From Streptomyces spiroverticillatus (GTDB lineage: Bacteria > Actinomycetota > Actinomycetes > Streptomycetales > Streptomycetaceae), in assembly GCA_014650415.1 (NCBI GenBank), contig BMUX01000021.1:33809-97808 (forward strand): a stretch of DNA of 64,000 nucleotides, written 5' to 3'. The notes below the pieces were generated by a model. It was given only the letters and a program-made list of their open reading frames with translations, was not told the origin of the DNA and made no database searches. Shown piece after piece: positions 25,235 to 33,049 of the stretch (positions within the stretch are counted from its first letter, which is position 1; every line of letters begins with the position of its first letter). Made by a program: the position numbers and the translations under genes.

Positions 25235-26484
25235 CGACCCCTCTGTCTCCTCCTTCGGCGCTGAAGGAACCTTCCGTCGACGTCTCGCGCGGCTGGACGG
25301 CGACGCTGTCGCTCGCCAACGGGGCGATCTGGGTGGGGTGGTTCGGCCCCCTCCAGGTCCTCCTGGCACTCCAGGCGGCAGAACTGGCACCCGGCGCCGG
25401 GATGCCGAAGGAGTCCGTGCTGGCGTGGGTGACCGGCATCGGTGCCGTCGTCTCCATGCTCTCCAACCCCGTTTTCGGGGCACTGTCGGACCGTACGACG
25501 TCACGCTTCGGGCGTCGCAGCCCGTGGATCGTGGGCGGGTCCGTCACCGGTGCGGCGGCACTGGTGCTGCTCGCCCTCGCACCGGGCCTGGTGACGATGA
25601 CGCTGGCGTGGTGCCTGGTGCAGCTCACGCTGAACGCCGCGTTCGCCGCGGTGACGGCGTCCGTGCCGGACCAGGTGCCGCACCGCCAGCGCGGGCGGGT
25701 CGGCGGGTGGCTGGGCGCGGCACAGATGCTGGGCGTGGTCGCGGGGACGGGCCTGGCGTCGCTGGGCGGGCTGCTGGCGGGGTACGTGGCGTGCGCGGTG
25801 TTCTGCGCGGTCGGGGTGCTGCCCTTTGTCGTACGCCACAAGGACCCAGCCCTCTCGCCGGCGGAACGCGAACCCTTCCACTGGCAGGGATTCGTGGCGG
25901 GCTTCTGGCTGAGCCCCCGCCGGTACCCGGACCTGGGCTGGGCGTGGCTGACCCGTTTCCTCATCAACCTGGGGAACTCGATCGTCCTGCTCTACCTCCT
26001 GTACTACCTCCGGGACCGGGTGCAGTACGACGACCCCGAGACCGGCGTCCTGATCCTGACCGCCGTCAACGGTGTCACCCTCCTGGCCACGGTCGTGGTG
26101 AGCGGGGTGTGGTCGGACCGGGTGGGCCGCAGGAAGCCCTTCGTGCTGTGGGCGGGGGTGCTGATGGCGGGGGCGTCGGGCCTGCTCGCCGTCTGGCAGA
26201 CCTGGCCGGGAGCCCTGGTCGCGGCGGCGCTCCTGGGCATCGGCTTCGGAGTCTTCACCTCGGTGGACTTCGCCCTGATGACGGACGTCCTCCCCTCGGC
26301 CGCCGCCCGCGGCAAGGACCTCGGCCTCATCAACATCGCCAATTCCCTGCCCCAGGTCGCCGCCCCGGCCCTGTCCGCCCCCATCGTGGTCCACCTGGGC
26401 GGCTACCGGGTCCTGTACGGGGTGGCAGCGGCGATAGGCCTCCTGGGCGCCGTCCTGGTCCACCGCATCCGGGGCGTCCCGTAG
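25231..26484 (+). CDS. MFS transporter, probably of beta-glucosides
   Basis: A 417-aa major facilitator with 12 predicted helices. Visible motifs are NPVFGALSDRTTSRFGRRSPWI (the loop 2-3 motif A region, in the form seen in the GPH/sucrose-symporter branch) and SDRVGRRKPFVLWAG in the second half. The GTG at 25231 overlaps the glucosidase stop. Co-transcription with the GH1 enzyme suggests uptake of cellobiose or a plant beta-glucoside; this is inference from context. Confidence 0.88.
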   Translation: MTTPLSPPSALKEPSVDVSRGWTATLSLANGAIWVGWFGPLQVLLALQAAELAPGAGMPKESVLAWVTGIGAVVSMLSNPVFGALSDRTTSRFGRRSPWIVGGSVTGAAALVLLALAPGLVTMTLAWCLVQLTLNAAFAAVTASVPDQVPHRQRGRVGGWLGAAQMLGVVAGTGLASLGGLLAGYVACAVFCAVGVLPFVVRHKDPALSPAEREPFHWQGFVAGFWLSPRRYPDLGWAWLTRFLINLGNSIVLLYLLYYLRDRVQYDDPETGVLILTAVNGVTLLATVVVSGVWSDRVGRRKPFVLWAGVLMAGASGLLAVWQTWPGALVAAALLGIGFGVFTSVDFALMTDVLPSAAARGKDLGLINIANSLPQVAAPALSAPIVVHLGGYRVLYGVAAAIGLLGAVLVHRIRGVP

Positions 26485-26492
26485 CCCCCTCG

Positions 26493-26510
26493 GGGGGCGG
26501 GGCCGCCCCC
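26493..26510. terminator. Bidirectional GC hairpin between MFS and era
   Basis: GGGGGCGG (26493-26500) and CCGCCCCC (26503-26510) form a perfect stem 8 bases beyond the MFS stop and 22 bases beyond the convergent era stop. Confidence 0.65.
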
Positions 26511-26532
26511 TGCCCGCACCCCCGTACCCCGC

Positions 26533-27486
26533 CTAGAACCCCAGCTTCCGCAGCTGCTTGGGATCCCTCTGCCAGTCCTTGGCGACCTTCACGTGCAGGT
26601 CGAGATACACCGGCGTCCCCAGCAGAGCCTCGATCTGCTTCCGGGACTTCATCCCGACATCCTTCAGCCGCTGCCCCTTGGGCCCGATGATGATCCCCTT
26701 CTGGCTCGGCCGCTCGATGTAGACGTTCGCGTGGATGTCCAGCAGCGGCCGGTCCTTCGGCCGGTCCTCCCGCGGAATCATCTCCTCGACCACGACCGCG
26801 ATGGAGTGCGGCAGCTCGTCCCGCACCCCCTCTAGCGCCGCCTCACGGATCAGCTCCGCGACCATCACCATCTCCGGCTCGTCCGTCAGATCCCCCTCGG
26901 GATACAGCGGCGGGCTCTCGGGGAGCATCGGCGCGATCAGGTCCGCCAGCAGCGACACCTGCGACTCCCCGACCGCCGACACGGGCACGATCTGCGCCCA
27001 GGTGATCCCGAGCTCCTGCCCCAGCTGGTCGATGGCGATGAGCTGCTCGGCGAGCTGCTTGGAGTCGACCAGGTCGGTCTTCGTCACGATCGCGATCTTC
27101 GGAGTCTTCTTGATCCCGGCGAGCTCCTTGGCGATGAACTTGTCACCGGGCCCGAGCTTCTGGTCGGCGGGAACACAGAAACCGATGACGTCGACCTCGG
27201 CCCAGGTCGTACGCACCACATCATTGAGCCGCTCGCCGAGCAGCGTGCGCGGCTTGTGCAGCCCGGGGGTGTCCACCAGGATCAGCTGCGCGTCCGGCCG
27301 GTGCACGATGCCGCGCACGGTGTGCCGGGTGGTCTGCGGGCGGCTGGAGGTGATGGCCACCTTCTTGCCGACCAGAGCGTTCGTGAGGGTGGACTTGCCC
27401 GCGTTGGGGCGGCCCACGAAGCAGGCGAAGCCGGCCCGGTGGGGGGCGGGGTCGGCTGCGGGGGTTTCAGGGGTACGAGCGCTCAT
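26533..27486 (-). CDS. era: GTPase Era (16S rRNA maturation)
   Basis: Essential GTPase (317 aa) that binds the 3' end of 16S rRNA during 30S assembly. The GTPase domain has G1 GRPNAGKST, G2 region SRPQTTRHT, G3 DTPGLHKPR, G4 TKTD and G5 VSAVG. The C-terminal KH domain has ANVYIERPSQKGIIIGPKGQRLKDVG. The ATG at 27486 (MSARTPET) has GGGGAG 10 bases upstream; an in-frame ATG at 27495 is too close to that site. Confidence 0.97.
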   Translation of the reverse strand: MSARTPETPAADPAPHRAGFACFVGRPNAGKSTLTNALVGKKVAITSSRPQTTRHTVRGIVHRPDAQLILVDTPGLHKPRTLLGERLNDVVRTTWAEVDVIGFCVPADQKLGPGDKFIAKELAGIKKTPKIAIVTKTDLVDSKQLAEQLIAIDQLGQELGITWAQIVPVSAVGESQVSLLADLIAPMLPESPPLYPEGDLTDEPEMVMVAELIREAALEGVRDELPHSIAVVVEEMIPREDRPKDRPLLDIHANVYIERPSQKGIIIGPKGQRLKDVGMKSRKQIEALLGTPVYLDLHVKVAKDWQRDPKQLRKLGF

Positions 27487-27510
27487 GGGCCCCATTCTCC
27501 CCGATGCACG

Positions 27511-27541
27511 CCGAAGGGCCGACCAGTGGTCGGCCCTTCGG
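27511..27541 (-). terminator. Perfect 14-bp hairpin after the rpf gene
   Basis: CCGAAGGGCCGACC (27511-27524) and GGTCGGCCCTTCGG (27528-27541) form an uninterrupted 14-bp stem with a 3-base loop. It lies 26 bases beyond the rpf stop and upstream of era, so it probably ends the rpf transcript. Confidence 0.85.
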
Positions 27542-27567
27542 GAAACACCTCGTGCGGCGGTCGGCGC

Positions 27568-27930
27568 TTACGCCAGCCCGCCCTTGGCACCGCAGGAACC
27601 CCAGGCGCCCGCACCCTGGCCCGCGAGGACCTTCTCGGCGACGGCGATCTGCTGCGCCTGGGTCGCCTGGTGGGCGCTCGACGCGTACGCGGTGCCGCCG
27701 TAGGCCGCCCAGGTCTGCTGGGTGAACTGGAGGCCGCCAAAGTAACCGTTGCCGGTGTTGGTGGCCCAGTTGCCGCCCGACTCGCACGCCGCGACGGCCG
27801 CCCAGTTCGCACCGGAGGCGGCGGACGCGCTGCCCGAGCCGGTGAGGATCATCGTCGCGGCCGCTCCGGCGGCGACGACGGAACCGGTGATGCGGCGGGC
27901 GACGGTGGTGCGGATCAGGGAGGAGAACAC
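27568..27930 (-). CDS. Secreted resuscitation-promoting factor (transglycosylase-like)
   Basis: A 120-aa exported muralytic protein. A signal peptide with twin positive charges (RTTVARRITGSVVAAGAAATMIL ... ASAA) is followed by an Rpf/transglycosylase-like domain with the catalytic Glu in VAACESGGNWATNTGNGYFGG, the LQFTQQTWAAYGG block and a closing disulphide pair (AACESG ... WGSCG). It should cleave peptidoglycan during spore germination or growth. There is no LysM domain, unlike many Streptomyces Rpfs. The GTG start at 27930 is preceded by AGGTCACTAC. The upstream palindrome AGTGATAGGTCACT is a possible operator. Confidence 0.9.
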   Translation of the reverse strand: MFSSLIRTTVARRITGSVVAAGAAATMILTGSGSASAASGANWAAVAACESGGNWATNTGNGYFGGLQFTQQTWAAYGGTAYASSAHQATQAQQIAVAEKVLAGQGAGAWGSCGAKGGLA

Positions 27931-28253
27931 GTAGTGACCTATCACTGGGGGACGTGGACCGCCGCGTCGGAGAGGTACTTGCGGAACCTCCCACCGGAGC
28001 CCTTGCGTGGCCCCTTGCGGCGTGCCTCCACACTCCCAGCGCCGGTGGCCCGTTTCCACGGTCCTTCGGGAGGGGTACGGGGGCCGTCCGGCCCCCCGCG
28101 TCCGCACCCCCGCGCCGGGCCGTACGACCCGGGCCGAAGGTCCCGGCGCGCGCGCCATACGGGTGCGTGGGCCCCGTACCCGAGAAGGCGGCCGGGGGTC
28201 GCCCGACCCACCGCCCGCCCTCTCCGTGTCCTGTGTCACAGGCGCCTGGGCGG
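27931..28253 (-). other. Long leader/intergenic region upstream of rpf
   Basis: This 323-base gap carries AGTGATAGGTCACT (27934-27947), a 5-bp inverted repeat (AGTGA/TCACT) ending three bases before the rpf GTG and possibly overlapping a -10 element. Elsewhere it is very G/C-rich, with a repeated CGCAAGGG-like motif near 28010. I looked for the c-di-AMP (ydaO) riboswitch often found before Streptomyces rpf genes and did not recognise its conserved blocks. No gene is apparent. Confidence 0.4.
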
Positions 28254-28613
28254 CTAGGCGCTGAGGCGCGCCTTCACCACTGCGTCCGGTCCTGCCACCA
28301 GCACCGGTGTGCCGTTTCCGCCGAGATCGCGCACTGCGGAGAGGTCCGCGTCGGCGGCGGTGTCGGCGGCCGTCACCACGGCGGCGGCCTCCAGCGACGA
28401 CGCACCGCTGGCGACGGCCATGGCGACGGCGGTGCGCAGGGCGCTGAGGTTCAGGGAGTCCAGGGCGACGGTGCCGGCGACATAGGTGCGCCCGGTCTCG
28501 TCGCGCACGGCCGCACCCTCGGGGACGCCGTTGCGGGCGCGGGTGGAGCGGGCGAGGGTGATGAGCTTCTGGTCCTCGGGGTCGAGGGGCGCGTCCTGCG
28601 CGGGGGTGGTCAT
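28254..28613 (-). CDS. Cytidine deaminase-like protein lacking catalytic residues
   Basis: A 119-aa protein with the overall layout of small homotetrameric cytidine deaminases: N-terminal helix DPEDQKLITLARSTRARNGV, strand VRDETGRTYVAGTVAL, and helix SALRTAVAMAVASGAS. In active enzymes that helix begins CAERTA; here it reads SALRTA (57-62), so the zinc Cys is Ser57 and the catalytic Glu is Leu59. The second zinc motif PCxxC is also gone (ADLSAVRDLGG). It is therefore unlikely to deaminate cytidine and may be a structural or ligand-binding relative. ATG 28613 follows a terminator; the next gene upstream is a lipoprotein. Confidence 0.75.
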   Translation of the reverse strand: MTTPAQDAPLDPEDQKLITLARSTRARNGVPEGAAVRDETGRTYVAGTVALDSLNLSALRTAVAMAVASGASSLEAAAVVTAADTAADADLSAVRDLGGNGTPVLVAGPDAVVKARLSA

Positions 28614-28631
28614 GGCCCCGAGCATAGGAAA

Positions 28632-28668
28632 CGCCCCGGCCGCTCCTGTGCGAGGGGCGACCGGGGCG
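28632..28668 (-). terminator. Hairpin after the lipoprotein gene
   Basis: CGCCCCGG (28632-28639) and CCGGGGCG (28661-28668) form an 8-bp stem about 50 bases beyond the lipoprotein stop and just before the deaminase-like start. Confidence 0.6.
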
Positions 28669-28717
28669 CGTGTCCCGGGGCCGTACGGCAGGGGCGCGTC
28701 CCTCTTGCCGCTCGGCT

Positions 28718-29458
28718 CTACTTCTTCGCTTCGGCGGCGACCTTGTCGAGCGTGGCGGCGGCCTTGTGGACGGCGCGGTCGAACGCCTTCTCGCCGCGCT
28801 CGCCGTCCTCGCCCCAGTTGTTGTAGAGGGTGGAGATGTTCGCACCGGAGCGGACGGAGACGACGTCGTAGTCGAGGACCTGGTCCTTGGTGGCGTCGTC
28901 GATCTTCAGCCGGTAGGAGACCTTCTCCTCGCCGAGCGCGGGCACGTCGAAGCCGGCGACGGTGACCTTGACCTTCCGCTCCTCGTACGTCGCGCTGAAG
29001 GAGGCGCAGCCCTTGACCGCGGCGGCGAGCGACTTCATGCCTCGCTCGGCCTCGGCGGGACGCTGGTAGCCGCTGACGTCCTGGGCGATGCTGCTGCCGT
29101 CGGAGCGGTCGGAGAAGACCACCTGCTTGGTGATCTTGAAGTCGGTGAGCAGCCGGCCGGTGTTCAGGACGTCGGCCAGGATCTGGCACTTCGCGGGCTC
29201 GGCCTTGTCGAGGACGTTCTGCGACGGGTCGTTCACGTCCACCACGACGTCCTTCTGGAGCTTCCAGCCGTCGGAGAGGTCCTGCTCGCCCACCAGGACG
29301 CTCTTGGCCTGCTGCGCCGACATGGGCCGGGGCGGCTCCGGGGTGGCGGCGCTTCCCTTCTTGCCCTCGGCCCCGCCGTCGTCGTTGCACGCGGTGAGCA
29401 GCAGCAGGGACGAGGCGGCCAGGCCGGCGGCGGCGAGACGGAGCGGACGGATGCGCAC
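28718..29458 (-). CDS. Putative secreted lipoprotein
   Basis: A 246-aa protein with a signal peptide and lipobox LLTAC (Cys24) followed by a polar Gly/Asp/Lys linker. The mature part has a mixed alpha/beta pattern with no catalytic motif: SDGWKLQKDVVVDVND, AAVKGCASFSATYEERKVKVTVAGFDV, and a Lys-rich C terminus. Two further cysteines (AKCQI, KGCASF) could form a disulphide, as in actinobacterial LppX/sensor-like domains. The GTG at 29458 has GGAG 6 bases upstream. No function is assignable. Confidence 0.8.
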   Translation of the reverse strand: MRIRPLRLAAAGLAASSLLLLTACNDDGGAEGKKGSAATPEPPRPMSAQQAKSVLVGEQDLSDGWKLQKDVVVDVNDPSQNVLDKAEPAKCQILADVLNTGRLLTDFKITKQVVFSDRSDGSSIAQDVSGYQRPAEAERGMKSLAAAVKGCASFSATYEERKVKVTVAGFDVPALGEEKVSYRLKIDDATKDQVLDYDVVSVRSGANISTLYNNWGEDGERGEKAFDRAVHKAAATLDKVAAEAKK

Positions 29459-29554
29459 GGGGACTCCAGAAGGGTGTTCGATTACTCCCGCAAACTTAAA
29501 CGGCGAGTAAAGGGAAAACCAAATCCACCCCTGGACGCCTCCGCCCCGAGAGGC

Positions 29555-30451
29555 TCAGCCCGCCACCGACCCCATCGCCCCACGCCGCCCCTCCGGCGAC
29601 GCCAGCCACTCCAGCTTCTCAGCCGTGCCCGTGTTCGGCCGGGGCGTGTGCAGCACGATCGTCAGATCCGGACGGGCGGGCACCCGCAACTGCGTGCTCT
29701 CCAGATTCAGCTCACCCACCAGCGGATGCAGCAGGTCCTTGAACGTCAGCCCACCCGGCGCGATGTCCCTGCGCGCCCACAACTCCGCGAACTCGGGGCT
29801 GATTTCCTTCGCTTCCGCAACGACCGCCCGGAACCCCTCGTCGTCCGGGCACTCCGAGCACGCCGAGCGGAACTGCGCGACCACCCGGCTCGCGGTGCCC
29901 TCCCAGTCCTTGGCCCGGGACCGGTACACCGGATCGGAGAAGAACGAGAGCAGACAGTTCTGCACGACATCGGGACGCATGCCGAGCACTGCGGCGGCAG
30001 CATCGTTGTACTGCACGGCGTTCCAGTACACGTCCATGATGTGGGCCGGGTACGGCATCCACGCGTCGATGAGCCGGCGCAACCCGCCGCACATGTCCTC
30101 GGCGCCCGGATCGACCTCCGGCGCGGGCGGGTTGAGCCCTGCGAGGACGTACAGATGACGGCGCTCGGAGCTGCTCAGCCGCAGCACCCGTCCCACCGAA
30201 TCCAGCACCTGTGGAGAAACGGTGATGTCACGTCCCTGCTCCAGCCACTGGTACCAACTGACACCGACGCCGGCGAGCACCGCGACCTCTTCCCGGCGCA
30301 GCCCCGGTGTGCGGCGACGCGCACCACCGTCGGGAAGTCCCGCCTGTGCGGGGGTGATCCGGGCCCGGCGGTTGCGCAGGAACTCCCGGAGTTCGTTGAG
30401 CCGGTGCTCCTTCATGCTCATGCCCGCATTGCCCTGTGCTGCCGTCGTCAT
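29555..30451 (-). CDS. XRE-family regulator with MmyB-like ligand domain
   Basis: A 298-aa transcription factor. The N-terminal helix-turn-helix (about 15-90) shows RTPGLRREEVAVLAGVGVSWYQWLEQGRDITVSPQVLDSV, the typical MmyB-type DNA-binding domain. The C-terminal domain (about 110-275) has the conserved MDVYWNAVQYNDAAAAVLG and FKDLLHPLVGELNLESTQLRVPARPDLTIVLHTP blocks of the MmyB/PAS-like ligand pocket, thought to bind fatty-acid-like molecules. ATG 30451 with GGGGGA 9 bases upstream. It is divergent from an MFS exporter, the classic arrangement of a local repressor and its efflux target. Confidence 0.92.
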   Translation of the reverse strand: MTTAAQGNAGMSMKEHRLNELREFLRNRRARITPAQAGLPDGGARRRTPGLRREEVAVLAGVGVSWYQWLEQGRDITVSPQVLDSVGRVLRLSSSERRHLYVLAGLNPPAPEVDPGAEDMCGGLRRLIDAWMPYPAHIMDVYWNAVQYNDAAAAVLGMRPDVVQNCLLSFFSDPVYRSRAKDWEGTASRVVAQFRSACSECPDDEGFRAVVAEAKEISPEFAELWARRDIAPGGLTFKDLLHPLVGELNLESTQLRVPARPDLTIVLHTPRPNTGTAEKLEWLASPEGRRGAMGSVAG

Positions 30452-30547
30452 CCTGTGCGTTCCCCCGATTCCGGCTGCCTGGTGGTGGCGCCAACAGGAT
30501 AAGTTCCCGCTCCCCACGGACATTCCGGGAGCCGGAGGCTGTGGCGC

Positions 30548-31957
30548 ATGGCACTCGACACCTCCACCGCTCCCTCACCTCCCCAGGCGCAGCCCGCCGC
30601 CCCCGCCCGGCCGACGGGCCGGGCCGCACTCGTCCTGTTCGTGCTGTGCGCCGCGCAGTTCATGGTGGCGCTGGACTTCTCCGTACTGAACGTGGCGCTG
30701 CCCGCGCTCGGCGCCGACCTCGGCATGAGCCAGTCCGCCCTCCAGTGGGCGGTGACGGCCTTCGCGCTCCCCTCCGGCGGCTTCCTGCTGCTCTTCGGCC
30801 GCACCGGCGACCTGTACGGCCGCCGCAAGCTCTTCCTCACCGGCCTGGCGCTCTTCGGTACGGCGTCCCTGCTGGCCACCTTCGCCTGGGACCCGGCGTC
30901 CTTCCTGGCCGGGCGCGCACTCCAGGGCGTCGGCGCCGCCGCCATCGTCCCCACCGGCATGTCGCTGCTCACCACCACCTTCCCCGAGGGCCCGCAGCGC
31001 GACCGTGCCCTCGGCATCAGCGGCACCCTGCTCTCGCTCGGCTTCACCGTCGGCATGGTGCTGGGCGGCGTCCTCACCGACACCCTCGGCTGGCGCTCCA
31101 CGATGGGCCTGCTGGCCCTCTTCACCCTGATCGTGCTCCCCCTCGCCCCCGGCATCCTCACCGAGTCCCGCAACCCGGAGCGCCCGCGCCTGGACGTACC
31201 CGGCGCGATCACCGTCACCGGTGGTCTGCTCGCGCTGATCTACGCGCTCTCCACGGCCGCCCAGCGCGGCTTCGGCGACACCGACGTGATCGTCACCCTG
31301 ATCGCGGGCCTGGCCCTCCTCACCGCGTTCGTCGTGATCGAATCGCGCACCCGTGAACCCCTGGTCTCCCTCCCCATGCTGCGCCGCCCGTCGGTCGCCT
31401 GGGGCAACATCGGCGGCCTCATCACCTTCGCGACGATGACCACCGCCGTCTTCGTCCTGACCCTCTACCTCCAGGAAATCCTGCACCTCTCCGCTTCCCA
31501 GACCGGCCTGATCTTCGGCGTCCAGGGCATCCTCTCGGTCGTCGCGGGCACCCTCACCCCGAGGGTCGTGGGCCGCTTCGGCGCCCGCCGCACCCTGGTC
31601 CTCTCGCTGCTCGCCCAGGGCCTCCTGATGGCCGGCCTCCTCACCATCGGCACGACCTCCGGCGCCCTGCTCGTCACGGTCTTCATCTCGCTCGCGAGCA
31701 TGGCCCACCTGGGCGCGATCGTGTCGTACGGACTGACCGTGACCTCCGGCGTCCCCGACTCCGAACAGGGCCTGGCCACGGGCCTGGTCACCACGACCCA
31801 ACAGGTCTCGATGACGATCGGCATCCCCCTCCTGGGCGTCCTCGCCACCACCCAGTCCACCCTCTTCACCGGCATCCGCCTGGTCCTGGCCCTCTCCGCC
31901 GCCCTGGTCATCGCCACCGCCCTCCTGGTAGCCACCGGCCTCCGCAAGCGCCCATAG
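30548..31957 (+). CDS. MFS exporter, DHA2-like (14 helices)
   Basis: A 469-aa drug-proton antiporter type transporter. Motifs: D1 region VALDFSVLNVALPALGADLG in helix 1, motif A GRTGDLYGRRKLFLTG, motif C-like GFTVGMVLGGVLTDTLGWRSTM in helix 5. Fourteen hydrophobic segments fit the DHA2 group. GGAGG lies 10 bases before ATG 30548. The 96-base shared promoter with the MmyB-type regulator contains TCCTGT and ACAGGA as distant half-sites (30452-30457, 30494-30499). It probably exports a toxic or signalling compound sensed by that regulator. Confidence 0.9.
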   Translation: MALDTSTAPSPPQAQPAAPARPTGRAALVLFVLCAAQFMVALDFSVLNVALPALGADLGMSQSALQWAVTAFALPSGGFLLLFGRTGDLYGRRKLFLTGLALFGTASLLATFAWDPASFLAGRALQGVGAAAIVPTGMSLLTTTFPEGPQRDRALGISGTLLSLGFTVGMVLGGVLTDTLGWRSTMGLLALFTLIVLPLAPGILTESRNPERPRLDVPGAITVTGGLLALIYALSTAAQRGFGDTDVIVTLIAGLALLTAFVVIESRTREPLVSLPMLRRPSVAWGNIGGLITFATMTTAVFVLTLYLQEILHLSASQTGLIFGVQGILSVVAGTLTPRVVGRFGARRTLVLSLLAQGLLMAGLLTIGTTSGALLVTVFISLASMAHLGAIVSYGLTVTSGVPDSEQGLATGLVTTTQQVSMTIGIPLLGVLATTQSTLFTGIRLVLALSAALVIATALLVATGLRKRP

Positions 31958-32065
31958 GGGCGCGAGGAACTGCGCGAGCAAACAAAAACCAAGCCGCGCG
32001 GCAAGCGCTCTAGGGGAAGGGGCGGGACCGGGGCGAAAACGGGGGTCCGGGGGCAGCGCCCCCGG
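31957..32065. repeat. Interspersed repeat copy A with terminal hairpin
   Basis: A 109-base element starting GGGGCGCGAGGAACTGCGCG and closing with the perfect hairpin CCGGGGGC-AGC-GCCCCCGG (32047-32065). It matches copy B at 34365-34474 over nearly its full length, including the ACTGCGCGAGCAA, AAGCCGCGCGGC, GGGGCGGGACCGGGGCGAAAA blocks (given here in parts). It begins on the last base of the MFS stop codon and lies between two convergent genes, where the hairpin can act as a bidirectional terminator. Confidence 0.85.
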
Positions 32066-32101
32066 CCTGAACCGCAACCCCCCACCAACCCGAGCGGACA
32101 C

Positions 32102-32953
32102 TCACCCCCACACTCCCGCCCGCACCCCCTCCCCCACATACCGCTCCAACCCCCAAGGCTCCCGCCCCAGAACCTCCCGCACCCCCCGGTGCACCCCCGC
32201 ATACTCCCCCCTCCCCAACGCCTCAAAAGTCTCCAGCGACCACGCCACCGCCTCCTCCGCAGCCCCACCGCCCCGCACCCGCTCCCGCCACTCCTCCACC
32301 GGCTCCGCCACGAACCGCACCGGCCGCCCCAGCTTCTCCCCGACCAGCTCCACCACCTCCGCGAACGACCACGCCCGCGGCCCGGACAGCTCATAAACCC
32401 GCCCCGCATGCCCCCCACCCGCCGCAAGCACCTCCACAGCAACGCCCGCCACATCCACCACATCCACATACGCCGAATACGGACCGGGCCCCGCCCCCAC
32501 CGGCAGCCTCAACTCCCCGCCCCGGAAAGCCTCCACGTACGGCGGACCACCGAAGTTCTGCTGGAAAGCCCCCGGCCGCAACACCGTCCACGCGACCCCG
32601 GACGCCCGCACCGGCTCCTCCCGCGACAGCATCGGCACACTCCCGTACCCGGCACTGAGCCCCGACAGCAGCACCAACTGCCGCACACCGGCCGCCACCG
32701 CCCGCTCCACGAACCCGGCGACCGCCGCCGCCGGAAACCGGGGATCCATCGGCGTGACCAGATACGCCGCCCGTACCCCGACCACAGCCGCATCCCAACT
32801 CCCGGGATCCTCCCAGTCGAAACGCACCGCGCTGCCCACCCGTGAGGCCGTCCGCACCGACACCCCTCGCGCACGCAGACCGGCGGCGACAAGGGAGCCC
32901 GTCTTCCCCGTAGCACCGGTCACCAGAACCGAAGAACCCCACGCATCACTCAT
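32102..32953 (-). CDS. NAD(P)-binding NmrA/SDR-like protein
   Basis: A 283-aa Rossmann-fold protein of the atypical short-chain dehydrogenase group. The dinucleotide-binding motif VTGATGKTGSLVAAGL is at residues 11-26, followed by DPRFPAAAVAGFVERAVAAGVRQLVLLSG and the WTVLRPGAFQQNF segment typical of NmrA/QOR2-like redox sensors or quinone reductases. The catalytic YxxxK is not evident, so a sensor or oxidoreductase role is open. Third codon positions are extremely G-rich (GGG, GTG, GAG). It is divergent from an AraC regulator that probably controls it. Confidence 0.87.
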   Translation of the reverse strand: MSDAWGSSVLVTGATGKTGSLVAAGLRARGVSVRTASRVGSAVRFDWEDPGSWDAAVVGVRAAYLVTPMDPRFPAAAVAGFVERAVAAGVRQLVLLSGLSAGYGSVPMLSREEPVRASGVAWTVLRPGAFQQNFGGPPYVEAFRGGELRLPVGAGPGPYSAYVDVVDVAGVAVEVLAAGGGHAGRVYELSGPRAWSFAEVVELVGEKLGRPVRFVAEPVEEWRERVRGGGAAEEAVAWSLETFEALGRGEYAGVHRGVREVLGREPWGLERYVGEGVRAGVWG

Positions 32954-33049
32954 GGACGCCAGTCAACGCCCCACCCCCTGGACGATCCATGGCCCAAACC
33001 CTCAACAACCTTCGTGACCGTCTCATCCCACGACGTCTACGTTGACCCC

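Noticed and set aside
27931..28253. c-di-AMP (ydaO) riboswitch before the rpf gene
   Set aside because: Expected from other Streptomyces rpf genes, but the conserved GGGGGACCC-type and terminal blocks are not visible. A covariance-model search would decide.
28254..28613. Active cytidine deaminase (cdd)
   Set aside because: Fold resemblance is clear, but both zinc/catalytic motifs are missing, so an active-enzyme call is not supported.
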